Positions 47,834 through 57,243 are shown, numbered from the stretch's first letter. The stretch is DNA of 64,000 nt from Roseiarcus sp963753135 (GCA_963753135.1 CAVWBA010000027.1:1-64000), one strand, 5' to 3'. Notes: generated by a model not told the origin, from the sequence alone. Program-made: numbers and translations.

Positions 47834-49398
47834 ACGCGCAAGCACCCGCCCCGCCGCTCTACGAGACGATCTCGCCGACACTCAAGTGGCTGCTCACCGT
47901 CTGCATCATGATGGCGACCATCATGCAGGCGCTCGACACCACGATCGCCAATGTCGCTTTGCCCTACATGCAGGGGTCGCTGGCGACGACGCAGGATCAG
48001 ATCAACTGGGTGTTGACCTCCTACATCGTCGCCGCGGCGATCATGACCTCGCCGCTTGGCTGGATGGCGACGCGTTTCGGCCGCAAGAAACTCTTCATCG
48101 TCTGCACGGCCGGGTTCACCGTCGCCTCGATGCTCTGCGGCGTCGCGCTGTCGATCGAGCAGATGGTCGCCTACCGGCTGCTGCAGGGCGTGTTTGGCGC
48201 AGCGCTTGTGCCCTTGAGCCAGGCGGTGATGCTCGACATCTTCCCGCCCGCCAAGCGCGGCTCGGCAATGGCGATCTGGGGCATGGGCGTCATGCTCGGC
48301 CCGATCATGGGCCCGACGCTCGGCGGTTGGCTCACCGACTCCTATTCGTGGCGGTGGGTGTTCTTCGTCAATCTGCCGTTCGGCATCCTCACCACCGCCG
48401 GGCTCGCGATCTTCATGAGCGAGACGCCGACGCGGCGTGACGTTCCCTTCTCCTGGTTCGGTTTCTTGAGCCTGTCGCTCGGGATCGGGTCTTTGCAAAT
48501 GATGCTCGACCGCGGCGAGCAGCTCGGCTGGTTCGAGGCGCCCGAGATCTGGATTGAGACGATCCTCGCGATTGTCGGCTTCTATTTCTTCCTCGCCGAC
48601 TGTCTGACGTCGCAGCGGCCGTTCATCAGCGTCCGCATCTTCAAGGACTGGAATTTTTCCATCGCGCTCGTCTTCATGTTCCTGGTCGGCATCATGCTGC
48701 TCGCCAGCATGGCGCTGGTGACGCCGTTCATCCAGAACCTGCTCGGCTACCCGGTGCTGTCGAGCGGCTTCCTGCTCGGCACCCGCGGCATCGGCACGTT
48801 TGTGGGCATGTTCCTGGTCGGCAGGATGAGCGGCAAGGTCGATCCTCGGATCATGATCCTCATCGGCCTCGTGCTCGCGTCGGCGTCGCTCTACCTCATG
48901 GTCGGCTGGACGCTCGACGTGCCAGCGAACACGATCGTCATCAACTCGATCGCGCAAGGGTTGGGCCTCGGCTTCATCTTCGTGCCCCTCAATACGATCG
49001 CCTTCGCAAGCCTGCCGGGCGAGTTGCGCACCGAGGGCGCCGCGCTCTGGACGCTCATCCGCAACATCGGCTCGTCGGTCGGCATCTCGATCGTCATCGC
49101 CAAGCTCACCAGCATGACGACGATGTTCCACAGCCAGCTCGTCGAGCACGCGACGCCGTTCAACGACGCCTTGCGAATGCCGGACGCCTCGCTGCTCTGG
49201 GGCCACGGCCTTCCGAGCATGGCGATGCTGGAAGGGATCATCACCCAGCAAGCGGCGATGATGGCCTATTCGAACGACTTCCTGTTCATGACCTTCATTG
49301 CGCTCTGCGCCTTCCCGCTGCTTGCGCTGATCCGCTCTCCAAAGTCCGCGGCGCCGGTTTCGCGCGAAGAGGCGGCGGCGCATGCGGTGATGGACTGA
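47830..49398 (+). CDS. emrB: EmrB/QacA-type MFS multidrug transporter (second pump)
   Basis: The 522-residue protein starts MNAQAPAPPLYETISPTLKW at the ATGA overlap. Fourteen membrane helices are likely. LDTTIANVALPYMQGSLATT, motif A GWMATRFGRKKLFIV, RLLQGVFGAALVPLSQAVML and motif C GPIMGPTLGGWLTDSYSWRW mark the DHA2 family. It is the third gene of the MarR-EmrA-EmrB operon. Its 3' end is overlapped on the other strand by the tail of the lactonase-like gene. Confidence 0.93.
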   Translation: MNAQAPAPPLYETISPTLKWLLTVCIMMATIMQALDTTIANVALPYMQGSLATTQDQINWVLTSYIVAAAIMTSPLGWMATRFGRKKLFIVCTAGFTVASMLCGVALSIEQMVAYRLLQGVFGAALVPLSQAVMLDIFPPAKRGSAMAIWGMGVMLGPIMGPTLGGWLTDSYSWRWVFFVNLPFGILTTAGLAIFMSETPTRRDVPFSWFGFLSLSLGIGSLQMMLDRGEQLGWFEAPEIWIETILAIVGFYFFLADCLTSQRPFISVRIFKDWNFSIALVFMFLVGIMLLASMALVTPFIQNLLGYPVLSSGFLLGTRGIGTFVGMFLVGRMSGKVDPRIMILIGLVLASASLYLMVGWTLDVPANTIVINSIAQGLGLGFIFVPLNTIAFASLPGELRTEGAALWTLIRNIGSSVGISIVIAKLTSMTTMFHSQLVEHATPFNDALRMPDASLLWGHGLPSMAMLEGIITQQAAMMAYSNDFLFMTFIALCAFPLLALIRSPKSAAPVSREEAAAHAVMD

Positions 49399-50219
49399 CG
49401 ACTGGCGGCCACGCGAGGCTCGGCGAGCCGGCGCCTCGCCCCAGGATCGTGGGCGGGCAGATAGATGGTCGGCCGCGCCTCGACGAAGGCCCGGATCGCG
49501 GCAAGCGTCGCCGCCGCTTGGTCCTCGTTGTCGCTGACGCCGTCGATCGTTCCCTCGAGCATCGTCTCCTCGTTGTACGATGCGTCGCCGGCGATGAAGA
49601 TGGTCTTATCGTGGTCCTCGACCACGACCGAAAGGTGATCGCTTGTGTGGCCGGGCGTGGCGACGGCGACGATCGCGCCATCAAGGGTCAGGCGCTTCGA
49701 TCGCGGAAACGGTCCGTAGGGACCGTCATCGAGATTGAGAGGCTTCGGATCGAAGGCCTTCGGCCAGCGCTGCGGCAGATAGCCGCGCAACCGTCCAGCG
49801 GCGCCGCTCGCATGCTGCAACTCGGCGGGAGAGACCAGAACCTGGCTCATCGGGAAATGGCCGAGACCGCCATCGTGATCGATATGCAGGTGGGTCAGCA
49901 CGACGCGCTTGACGTCGGCTGAGCCGATGCCCAGCGCCTTGAGCTGAGGGCCGGCTTCCTCCTCCGGCTCGACGTCGAAGAGGACGCAGAAGCGAAAATA
50001 GGGATGCCAGCGCGGCAGGCGTTTGACACCGGCCGACACGCCCGTGTCGACGAGGATGACACCGTCGCGATGCTCGATGGCGTAGGCGTTGACCGGCAGC
50101 CAGTCCGACCATGTCGCGTCGAAGAGCGGCGCGACGCGACGCGCGAGCCCATGTCCCCGTCCGACGATCTGGCTTGCCTTGATCTGGACCCGGCCGGTTT
50201 CGATGACGTGGATGCGCAT
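49266..50219 (-). CDS. MBL-fold hydrolase, N-acyl-homoserine-lactonase-like
   Basis: The protein starts MRIHVIETGRVQIKASQIVG at 50219. The metallo-beta-lactamase zinc motif is VLTHLHIDHDGGLGHFPMSQ, followed by TPGHTSDHLSVVVE, IFIAGDASYN and YLPAHDPGA. This arrangement resembles the AttM/AiiA lactonase family that opens homoserine lactone rings, but substrate choice cannot be read from the motif. Family members end shortly after PAHDP. Here the frame runs about 45 residues further, antisense to emrB, to a stop at 49266. The tail is probably not native and may reflect a lost stop. The protein has no signal peptide. Confidence 0.8.
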   Translation of the reverse strand: MRIHVIETGRVQIKASQIVGRGHGLARRVAPLFDATWSDWLPVNAYAIEHRDGVILVDTGVSAGVKRLPRWHPYFRFCVLFDVEPEEEAGPQLKALGIGSADVKRVVLTHLHIDHDGGLGHFPMSQVLVSPAELQHASGAAGRLRGYLPQRWPKAFDPKPLNLDDGPYGPFPRSKRLTLDGAIVAVATPGHTSDHLSVVVEDHDKTIFIAGDASYNEETMLEGTIDGVSDNEDQAAATLAAIRAFVEARPTIYLPAHDPGARRRLAEPRVAASRQSITACAAASSRETGAADFGERISASSGKAQSAMKVMNRKSFE

Positions 50220-50230
50220 TTGCGGTCGCC

Positions 50231-50602
50231 TCACTCGTGACCGATTCGGCCGAGATGCGTGTCGCCGAAGCCGCGCGCATGCTTCAAGCCGTAGCCGAGC
50301 ATGCGGTCGAAGCCGATGTGAGCGATTAAGATCAGCGCCAGCGCCGAGGCGACAGGCGAGCCGAACGCAAAGCCTGCTAGCGCAAGCGGCAGCGCCAGCG
50401 CGTAGGTATGGGCGACATTGTAGGCGAGCGCGCCCGCTCTCGGCCCGGCGAGATAGGCGAGCATCGAAAGATCGGGCGCAAGGAACAGAATGGCAAGCGC
50501 GAGCCACGGGAAGCCGGCGTGGCCGTAGAGCACAATCGCCGCGATAAAGGCGGCCGCGCCCTCGAGGCGCAGAACCGCCCTGACCTGGCCTGACGCGGAC
50601 AT
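50231..50602 (-). CDS. DUF4260 membrane protein
   Basis: The 123-residue protein starts MSASGQVRAVLRLEGAAAFI. Four hydrophobic segments and the DUF4260 blocks are present: FLAPDLSMLAYLAGPRAGAL, AYNVAHTYALALPLAL, LILIAHIGFDRMLGYGLKHA and GFGDTHLGRIG at the end. The function of this small inner-membrane family is not known. It lies 11 bases upstream of the lactonase-like gene on the same strand and is divergent from a LysR regulator, which may control both. Confidence 0.88.
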   Translation of the reverse strand: MSASGQVRAVLRLEGAAAFIAAIVLYGHAGFPWLALAILFLAPDLSMLAYLAGPRAGALAYNVAHTYALALPLALAGFAFGSPVASALALILIAHIGFDRMLGYGLKHARGFGDTHLGRIGHE

Positions 50603-50768
50603 GCTAGCGGGGCGCGCTGGCGCCGGCGCTGGCCGGCATGGGCGAAGCGGGCGAGGATCGCGGTCATCGAGGCCTCCTTTGAGCCGCCGCGCGGCGCGCG
50701 GCTGCGCGAGCTCACCTCGATACGCCCTCGCTGACATCTGCGGAATTGCATATTTATCTTGATCAGCT

Positions 50769-50782
50769 ATACGATTTCGTAT
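50769..50782. promoter_or_regulatory. Inverted repeat at the start of the LysR gene
   Basis: ATACGA-TT-TCGTAT is a perfect palindrome whose last two bases are the first two of the LysR start codon. It lies in the 178-base gap between divergent genes. LysR proteins typically bind such sites to repress themselves and activate the divergent neighbour. Confidence 0.5.
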
Positions 50783-51699
50783 GAGCGGCCGCGAGCCCGA
50801 CTGGGACGAATTGCGCACCTTCCTCGAAGTCGCGCGCGACTTGAGCCTGAGCGGCGCCGCGCGCCGGCTGGGCCTCGCCCAGCCGACGGTCGGGCGCCAC
50901 ATCGACGGGCTGGAAGAGGCGCTCGGGGCGACGCTGTTCACGCGCTCGCCGCGCGGACTCAGCCCCACCGCGGCGGCGAAGGCGCTCGTCCCGCACGCCG
51001 AAGCGATGGCGGTCGCGGCGGCGGCGCTCGCGCGCTCCGCGTCTTCGGCGATCGCCGCCGATCGCGGAATCGTGCGCGTCACCGCGAGCGAGATCATGGG
51101 CTCGGAGGCGCTGCCGCCGATTTTCGCTTCTTTTCGCGCCCGCAATCCCGGCGTCGCCGTCGAGCTCGCGGTCACCAACCGCAACCAGGATCTCGCGCGC
51201 GGCGAGGCCGACATCGCGGTGCGCATGGTCCGCCCGACCCAGAGCGGCCTCATCGCACGCCGCATCGGTTCGACGCGCATTCGGCTTTACGCGCATCGCG
51301 ACTATCTCGCGCGGTTCGGCGAACCGCGTTCGTTCGCCGATCTCAAGCATCATTGCCTGATTGGCTTCGACCGCGACAATCAGTCGTTCCGGGCCGCGGG
51401 AGAGTTCGGCGAAAACGCTCGCGCGCGAGGACTTCGGCTTTCGATGCGACAGCGACGTCGCCCAGCTTGCGGCGCTGCGCGCCGGGGTCGGCATCGGTGG
51501 CTGCCAGGACGCCATCGCGCGGCGCACGCCCGAACTCGTCCCGGTCCTGCCGAACGCCTTCCAGTTCACGCTCGAAGTGTGGCTAGCCATGCACCGCGAT
51601 CTGAAGACCGCGCCGCGGGTGCGGCTCCTGTTCGACTGGCTGGCGTCCGGGCTTAAGGATTATGTCAAAGGACGCCCGGCCGGAGAGCGAAAGCGCTAA
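50781..51699 (+). CDS. LysR-family transcriptional regulator, frameshifted near 51415
   Basis: The start MSGREPDWDELRTFLEVARD is followed by the winged helix LSGAARRLGLAQPTVGRHID and LEEALGATLFTRSPRGLSPT. The substrate-binding domain contains GIVRVTASEIMGSEALPPIF and GEADIAVRMVRPTQSGLIAR. The frame then shifts +1 around 51410-51420 to LAREDFGFRCDSDVAQLAAL, RAGVGIGGCQDAI and the end GLKDYVKGRPAGERKR. The joined length is about 305 residues, as usual. Divergent from DUF4260 and the lactonase-like gene. Confidence 0.88.
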
Positions 51700-51712
51700 C
51701 CGGGTGCGCGTT

Positions 51713-51735
51713 CCCTTTTCCCTTGGGGAGAAGGG
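51713..51735. terminator. Hairpin after the LysR gene
   Basis: CCCTTTTCCC-TT-GGGGAGAAGGG pairs imperfectly into a GC-rich stem 14 bases past the LysR stop. It resembles the palindrome at 38324. It may terminate LysR transcription or be a genome-wide short palindrome. Confidence 0.4.
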
Positions 51736-51744
51736 GGCCGCGCC

Positions 51745-51770
51745 ATAGCTCGTCGAAAGACGGGCGTTCT
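51745..51770. repeat. Short stem-loop repeat, second copy
   Basis: ATAGCTCGTCGAAAGACGGG followed by CGTTCT matches ATAGCCCGTCGAAGGACGGG followed by CGTGCT at 14970-14995, with three differences in 26 bases. Both copies fold around a GAAG/GAAA loop and lie in gene-free DNA. Confidence 0.5.
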
Positions 51771-51918
51771 CGCGACCGCCCTTTGGCATGGCCGGAGGAA
51801 GGAGCCGCCGCAACGGCGCGTGCGCTCCAGCAAGCCAACCTTCACCCCAATCTCTCCCATAGGCTAGGGAGTCGTGATCGCTCGAGCGATCCGACATCGC
51901 CCCCTCGAAGGCCCCACC

Positions 51919-52479
51919 TCAAAGCCCCGCCAGATAGGCAGCCATTGCGGTGAGCTGCTCGGGCGTCGCCGTGTTCATGAGATCCGACATGCCCGGATTG
52001 TTGGCGCGGGCGCGCGTGCGGAAATCCGTCATCGTCTTGGCGAGATAATCGCGCTGCTGGCCCGCAAGGCGCGGAACGGACGAATCGCCTTGGAACTCCT
52101 CCAGATGGCAGCTGGTGCAGACCACCGACTTGATCGCCGTCATCGCGGTCGCCTCATCCGCCTTGGAAGCTTGCGGCGCATTGGTCTTCGCCCAAGGCTT
52201 GCCGGCGAAATATTGCGCGAGCGCCAGCGCGTCTTCCTTGGAGAGGCTTTGAGCGATCGGCGTCATGCGATCGTCCTTACGGGCGCCCTTCTGGTAATCG
52301 CGGAGCTGCAGGTAAAGATAGCCCTCGTTTTGGCCCCAGATGATCGGGATCGCCGGATCCAGGGGCAGGCCTTTGTCGCCGTGGCACGCGCTGCAGACCG
52401 ACGCCTTGTCTTCGATCGAATCCGCCCAGGCGGCGCTCGCGCTCGTGATGAGCGCGGCCACAACAACGCTACGCAACAT
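51919..52479 (-). CDS. Periplasmic di-haem cytochrome c (c4/c553-like)
   Basis: The 186-residue protein starts MLRSVVVAALITSASAAWAD, a signal peptide cleaved after AWA. There are two haem-binding motifs: CSACH in KASVCSACHGDKGLP and CTSCH in SVVCTSCHLEEFQG. Axial Met candidates lie in DDRMTPIAQSLS and NPGMSDLMN. The two-lobed pattern is that of cytochrome c4. It sits 123 bases downstream of the PQQ alcohol dehydrogenase on the same strand and is its likely electron acceptor. As written, a single frame runs from the dehydrogenase into this gene, but only because of a frame break in the dehydrogenase. Confidence 0.9.
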   Translation of the reverse strand: MLRSVVVAALITSASAAWADSIEDKASVCSACHGDKGLPLDPAIPIIWGQNEGYLYLQLRDYQKGARKDDRMTPIAQSLSKEDALALAQYFAGKPWAKTNAPQASKADEATAMTAIKSVVCTSCHLEEFQGDSSVPRLAGQQRDYLAKTMTDFRTRARANNPGMSDLMNTATPEQLTAMAAYLAGL

Positions 52480-52601
52480 GCATGGAAATCCTTCGCGCCA
52501 ACATCGCGCCCATTTGCGGGGCGCGCGGCTTAAGGTCAAACAAAAAGGCCGCCTCCCCTCGGACTGTGATCCCGGGGGAGGCGGCCAACGAAGCGAGGCG
52601 T

Positions 52602-54339
52602 CTACTCGATCGTGAAGGCGATGATGTTGTTGCCGCGCTTCGAGTTCGATCTGGGCGTTGCCGCCCGAACCGACGACCACATATTGCTTGCCGTCGACCA
52701 TGTAGGAAGATGGGGGCGCATTGACGCCGGCGCCGGTCTGGAACTGCCAGAGCACCTTGCCCGTCGCGTCGTCATAGGCCTTGAACCAGCCGTTGGCTTC
52801 GCCGGTGAAGACGAGGCCGCCAGCGGTGGCGAGAATGCCGCCGATCATCGGTTGCGGCGTCTTGACCTGCCAGACGATCTTCCCGGTGTTGTAGTTGACC
52901 GCGGTGACGTTGCCGAAGCTCTCCTCGCCCGGAATGACCGTGAACGCGCCGCCAAGCCACAGCTTGCCGTCCGGGTAGGGGGCGTTGGCGACCGTGTAGG
53001 TCATCGGCTGATGCAGGTTGATCGCATAGGCTATTCCGTGGTTCGGATCGGTCGCGATCGGCGACCATTCGACGCCCCCATTCGCGCCCGGAAACATGCG
53101 CGCCGCGCTGGGATCGAGCGGCTTCGTCGGGGTCGGCAGCGTCCACCGGCCCTTCTGATCCACCATCGGTTCGGAGTAGCGGATGAGGCTGCAGTCCTTG
53201 CGGTCGTTGACGTAGACGTAGCCGGTCTTGCCCGCGTGGATCACCGCTGGAATCGTCTTGCCGGATTTGTCCACCGCGTTGACCAGAACGGTCGGGCTCA
53301 CGGCGTCGAGGTCCCAGACGTCATGCGGGATATACTGGAAGTGGCAAACATATTTGCCGGTGTCGAGGTCGAGCGAGACGAGCGAGTCGGTATAGAGATT
53401 GTCGCCCGGCCGCACCGAACCGTCGAGATCTGGCGAGGGGTTGCCGACGACGAAATAGATGCGCTTCGTCGCGAGATCGATCGACGGGTTCTGCCATACG
53501 CCGCCGCCGAGCGTCTTGTAGGGATCGCCGTCCTTCGCCAGCGCCGCCTTCTCCGCCGCGATGTCGCGGTGCTCGTCGCGGCCCGTGGCGTCCGTCGTCG
53601 CCCAGACGCCGACGGAGTTCTCGGGAATGGTGTCGAAGGTCCAGATGAGCTTGCCGTCCTTGGCGTCGTAAGCCTTGACGAAGCCGCGGATGCCGTACTC
53701 GCCGCCGTTGGTGCCGATCAGGATCTTGCCGTCGACGGCGGTCGGCGCCATCGTCTCGCTATAGCCCTTCTCGGGATCGCCGACCTGTTGCTCCCAGACG
53801 ACGGAGCCCGTCTTGGCGTCGAGCGCGACCAGCTTGGCGTCGAGGGTGCCGACATAGACCTTGTCCTCATAGACGGCGACGCCGCGGTTGTTCGGGCCGC
53901 AGCAGAAGGTCGTGACCGGGCCGAGCTTGGGCTTGAAGTGCCAGATCTCCTGGCCGGTCTTGGCGTCGAGCGCGTAGACGTGGCTGTATGACGTGGTGAC
54001 ATACATGACGCCGTTGACGATGATCGGCGTCGTCTCGAGCGACTCCTTGACCTCGGTGGAGAAGATCCAGGCCGGATGGAGATGCTTGACGGTGCTGCGG
54101 TTGATCTGCGCGTTCGGATAGAAGCGCGTCTGCTCGTAGTTGGCGTTGGTGTGGAGGAAGTTCTCCCCGTCCTTATGCGCGTTGTTGAGCTGCTGCTGCG
54201 AGACCGGCGTGACCATTGCGGTCGCGGTCGTCGCATTGGAAGCCCCCTTGACCTCCTGCGCTTGGGCTATCCCCCCCGCTACGAACGCGCTTACGCAAAC
54301 CGAACCCAGCAACATTGAAAGATTGATTGTTTTGTTCAT
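52602..54339 (-). CDS. PQQ-dependent alcohol dehydrogenase with a lanthanide-type Asp pair; frameshifted near 52640
   Basis: The start MNKTINLSMLLGSVCVSAFV follows AGGAGGGAACGGCC; the signal peptide ends at IAQAQ. The eight-bladed propeller has the vicinal disulfide Cys146-Cys147 (TTFCCGPNNRG) and the metal-binding Glu in NGGEYGIRG. HDVWDLDAV carries the catalytic Asp343 plus Asp345 two residues on, the extra Asp that marks lanthanide-dependent enzymes (Ala in calcium-type MxaF). Near the end an extra base after QIEL diverts the frame; the correct reading KRGNNIIAFTIE stops at 52602. The joined length of about 579 residues is normal. It oxidises alcohols in the periplasm and passes electrons to cytochrome c. 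It is not a clear XoxF, and the substrate is unknown. Confidence 0.92.
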
Positions 54340-54592
54340 TGGCCGTTCCCTCCTGACCCGACCATCCTGCCCGGATGCGATCGGTTTGTCACCCGTGTAG
54401 ACAGTCAAATTTTCCTAACCCCCAGCGATCCTCCGATCGGCCGCGGCTATAACCCATTCGAAAACAGTTGAACTCGGTTCACACCCGGCAGGCTCGCCGG
54501 GTGACGCTCGCCGTCGATTCGAACCGGTCCGGTAACGGAGTCGCCGTCGCAAGCGAAGCAATGAAGTCCTGAGGCGGACTTGGGGTTGAGCG

Positions 54593-54883
54593 ATGGGCTT
54601 GTTCGCGCTTGTCAATCGTCTGGTTCATGGGCCGGCGTGGCTGACGTTCCTCGTCATGGGGATGGCGGCGGGCGGGCTCGCGCTGTGCTCCTTCAATCTC
54701 TTGTTTCTGTTTCAGGCCAATTCCCATTTGCTGTTCACTTATGGCGCGATGGCCGCGTTCGACGGCGGCCTCCTGCAATTCGTCGAATTGACCGCCTGGG
54801 GCTATCTCGGCCTCGCGTGCTACATCGTTGTCGAGGCGTGCCTCGAGGGCCTCTTAGGCCGAATCCGCCGGGCGCGGCTCTGA
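54593..54883 (+). CDS. Small membrane protein of unknown function
   Basis: The 96-residue protein starts MGLFALVNRLVHGPAWLTFL. Two or three hydrophobic helices are apparent (MAAGGLALCSFNLLFLF, AWGYLGLACYIVVEAC), with a conserved-looking LFTYGAMAAFDGGLLQFVEL between them and a basic C-terminal tail GRIRRARL. No family is recognised. It is preceded by GGTTGAGCG at 54585. It lies divergent from the PQQ dehydrogenase with 253 gene-free bases between, and convergent with the SorC regulator. Confidence 0.65.
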   Translation: MGLFALVNRLVHGPAWLTFLVMGMAAGGLALCSFNLLFLFQANSHLLFTYGAMAAFDGGLLQFVELTAWGYLGLACYIVVEACLEGLLGRIRRARL

Positions 54884-54919
54884 CCCCGATCTGGACGGCG
54901 CCCTAGCGGACGACTCGGC

Positions 54920-55895
54920 CTACTTCGGCGCGGCGGTCACTCTCCGCGCCGTCGCCGCGTCGGTGACCAGAGTCGTCGGCTTGAGCAGCTTGAGCGCGCC
55001 TCGGATCGCCGCGAGCTTGTGCGCGCCGCCTGCGGCCAGCACCCGAACGGGCGCGGCGCGCACCACCTCGAGCGGGACCGACATCACGCAGCTGTTGAGA
55101 GGGTGGTCGACGATCCGGCCCTGGTCGTCGTAAACGTTGCACAGCATTTCCCCGACGGCGCCGTATTCACCCAGAGTTTTTCTGTCCGCCTCACCAATGA
55201 CCGCGTATCGCGCGATCGAGGCTTCCGGCCCAAGAGAACCGACACTCAGCACGACTGCATCGAGAGCCTGAGCGAAGTCGTAGACCGACTTGAGCCCGCA
55301 CCGCTCGATCAGGGCCGTCTTGGTGGCTGGGCTGTCGACGAGGGCGGGAGAGGGGATGAGGTAGCAATCGGCGTTGAAGGCGCGCGCAAAACCGGAAGGA
55401 AACTCGGCCGGGTTGTCGGCCACGAAATGGGTGACGCCGCCAACCAGAGAAACGACGCTCAAGCCTTTCAGCGAGCGCTCGCTCAAATATTCGAGCGAGC
55501 GAGTTCAGCGTGCGTCCCCACCCAAGCCCGATCTTCATGTCGTTGCGTAAAAGCGCCGAAACATGGTCGCCGAGCGCCGCGGCGATCGGCGCCGTCGGAT
55601 CGGCGGAGTCGGTGGACAGCGGCGCGACAATCGCCTCGGACAATCCGTACAGTCTGCATAGCGCCGCTTCCAGCCCGCCAAGCTCGGCGTCGCCGCGCGA
55701 AAGGGCAATGCGCACTTCGCCAAGCGCCTTCGCCTCCGCCAGCATTCGAACCACCGTGACCCGTCCGACGCCGAGCGCGTCAGCGATGGCGCTCTGGGTC
55801 ATTTCCTCGACGAAATACATCCACGCGGCACGTTGCCTCAGGCGCTCGCTGCGCTTGGGCGTGCGCGAGATCTCCGTTGCTTGGTAAGCCGTCAC
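54920..55895 (-). CDS. SorC/DeoR-type sugar-binding transcriptional regulator, frameshifted near 55490
   Basis: The start MTAYQATEISRTPKRSERLR precedes the helix-turn-helix AAWMYFVEEMTQSAIADALG, VGRVTVVRMLAEAKALGEVR. The SorC sugar-phosphate-binding domain begins with LYGLSEAIVAPL and DMKIGLGWGRTLNSLA. The frame shifts +1 around 55485-55500 and resumes with LKGLSVVSLVGGVTHFVADN, then NVYDDQGRIVDHPLNSCVMS and VLAAGGAHKLAAIRGAL. The joined length is about 324 residues, normal for the family. The effector is a sugar phosphate of unknown identity, and no sugar operon is adjacent. Confidence 0.9.
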
Positions 55896-55967
55896 TCATC
55901 GGTTTTCGGATGATTTCGTTCATGAATTGCCGACGATTGTCGGGCGTCGCCGGGACGTGAACGCGTC

Positions 55968-57167
55968 TCAGTCTTGTCCAACCGCCAAACTTTCTTCGAG
56001 CATCAGCCGTGCGCGGGCGCGCAGTTTCTCGCTTTCGCTCTTGAGCTGGCCGCAAGCGGCGAGAATGTCACGGCCGCGCGGCGTGCGCACGGGGCTCGCA
56101 TAGCCGGCGTTGAAGACGATTTCCGAGAAGCGCTCGATCGTCTCCCAGTCCGAGCATTCGAACGGGCTTCCGGGCCATGGATTGAACGGAATGAGATTGA
56201 TCTTGGCGGGCAGACCTTTAAGCAGCCGCACCAGCGCCTTGGCCTCCGCTTGCGAATCGTTGACGCCCTTCAGCATTACATATTCGAAAGTGATGCGCCG
56301 CGCGTTCGAGGCGCCGGGATATTCGCGGCAGGCCTTGATAAGCGCTTCGATCGGATATTTACGGTTCAGGGGCACGAGCTTGTCGCGCAGCGCATTGTTG
56401 GTCGCGTGCAGCGAGACCGCGAGCATAGTCCCGCACTCGGCCCCGAGCCGCGCCATCTCCGGAACGACGCCGGAGGTCGAAACGGTAATACGGCGCTTCG
56501 ACAGGGACAGGCCGTCGCCATCAGTCAGGATCGCGATCGCGTCACGCACGGGGTCGAAATTGTAGAGCGGCTCGCCCATGCCCATGAAGACGATGTTGGA
56601 CACCGCGCGCACGCCCTCGCCCTTGGGCGTGAGCCCGTCGGCCGGGGCGATCCCGCCGGGAAAATCACCGAGCCGATCGCGGGCCACGAGCGCCTGGCCG
56701 ACGATCTCGGCCGCCGTCAGGTTGCGCACCAGCGGCATCGTGCCGGTATGGCAGAACGAGCAGTTTAGGGTGCAGCCCACCTGACTCGACACGCAGAGCG
56801 TGCCCCGGTCAGACTCCGGAATATAGACGCATTCGATCTCCGCGCCCTTGTCGAAGCGGTGGGCTGGGGCCAAGCGCAACAGCCACTTTCGCGTGCCGTC
56901 GGCCGAGACCTGCTCGGCGACGATTTCAGGCCGAGCGAGCGTATAGCGCTCGGCGAGCTTTTCGAGCACCGGCCGAGCGATGTTGCGCATCGCCGAGAAT
57001 TCGCGCGCGCCGCGATGGTAGATCCAGTGCCAGAGCTGCGACGCGCGCATCTTGAGCTCGCGTTCGGGCGTCCCGATTTCGGTCAGGGCGTGCGCGATTT
57101 CGGCGCGCGTCGCGCCGGCGAGGCGCTGAGGCGCGCTATCCTCGATTCTCAAGGCGGCGGCGGTCAT
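55968..57167 (-). CDS. rlmN: Dual-specificity 23S rRNA/tRNA A2503 methyltransferase RlmN
   Basis: The 399-residue protein starts MTAAALRIEDSAPQRLAGAT at 57167. The radical-SAM cysteines are in GCTLNCSFCHTGTMPLVRNL (CxxxCxxC). VFMGMGEPLYNFDPV, ITVSTSGVVPEMARL and VSLHATNNALRDKLVPLNRK are RlmN blocks. The second catalytic Cys region near the end is YASPVRTPRGRDILAACGQL. It methylates C2 of A2503 in 23S rRNA and A37 of some tRNAs. It is the gene downstream of guaC on the same strand (77-base gap). Frame intact. Confidence 0.96.
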   Translation of the reverse strand: MTAAALRIEDSAPQRLAGATRAEIAHALTEIGTPERELKMRASQLWHWIYHRGAREFSAMRNIARPVLEKLAERYTLARPEIVAEQVSADGTRKWLLRLAPAHRFDKGAEIECVYIPESDRGTLCVSSQVGCTLNCSFCHTGTMPLVRNLTAAEIVGQALVARDRLGDFPGGIAPADGLTPKGEGVRAVSNIVFMGMGEPLYNFDPVRDAIAILTDGDGLSLSKRRITVSTSGVVPEMARLGAECGTMLAVSLHATNNALRDKLVPLNRKYPIEALIKACREYPGASNARRITFEYVMLKGVNDSQAEAKALVRLLKGLPAKINLIPFNPWPGSPFECSDWETIERFSEIVFNAGYASPVRTPRGRDILAACGQLKSESEKLRARARLMLEESLAVGQD

Positions 57168-57243
57168 GAGCGGCCTTTTAGCACGTGCGGGCGCGGCGGA
57201 CCAACGCCCGGTTGTCGAAGGGTGTCGCTGGCTAGGTTCCCTC

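Noticed and set aside
51919..54408. A single fused PQQ dehydrogenase-cytochrome c protein (quinohaemoprotein)
   Set aside because: Removing one base near 52640 restores the conserved dehydrogenase C-terminus and a stop, and the cytochrome has its own start and signal peptide.
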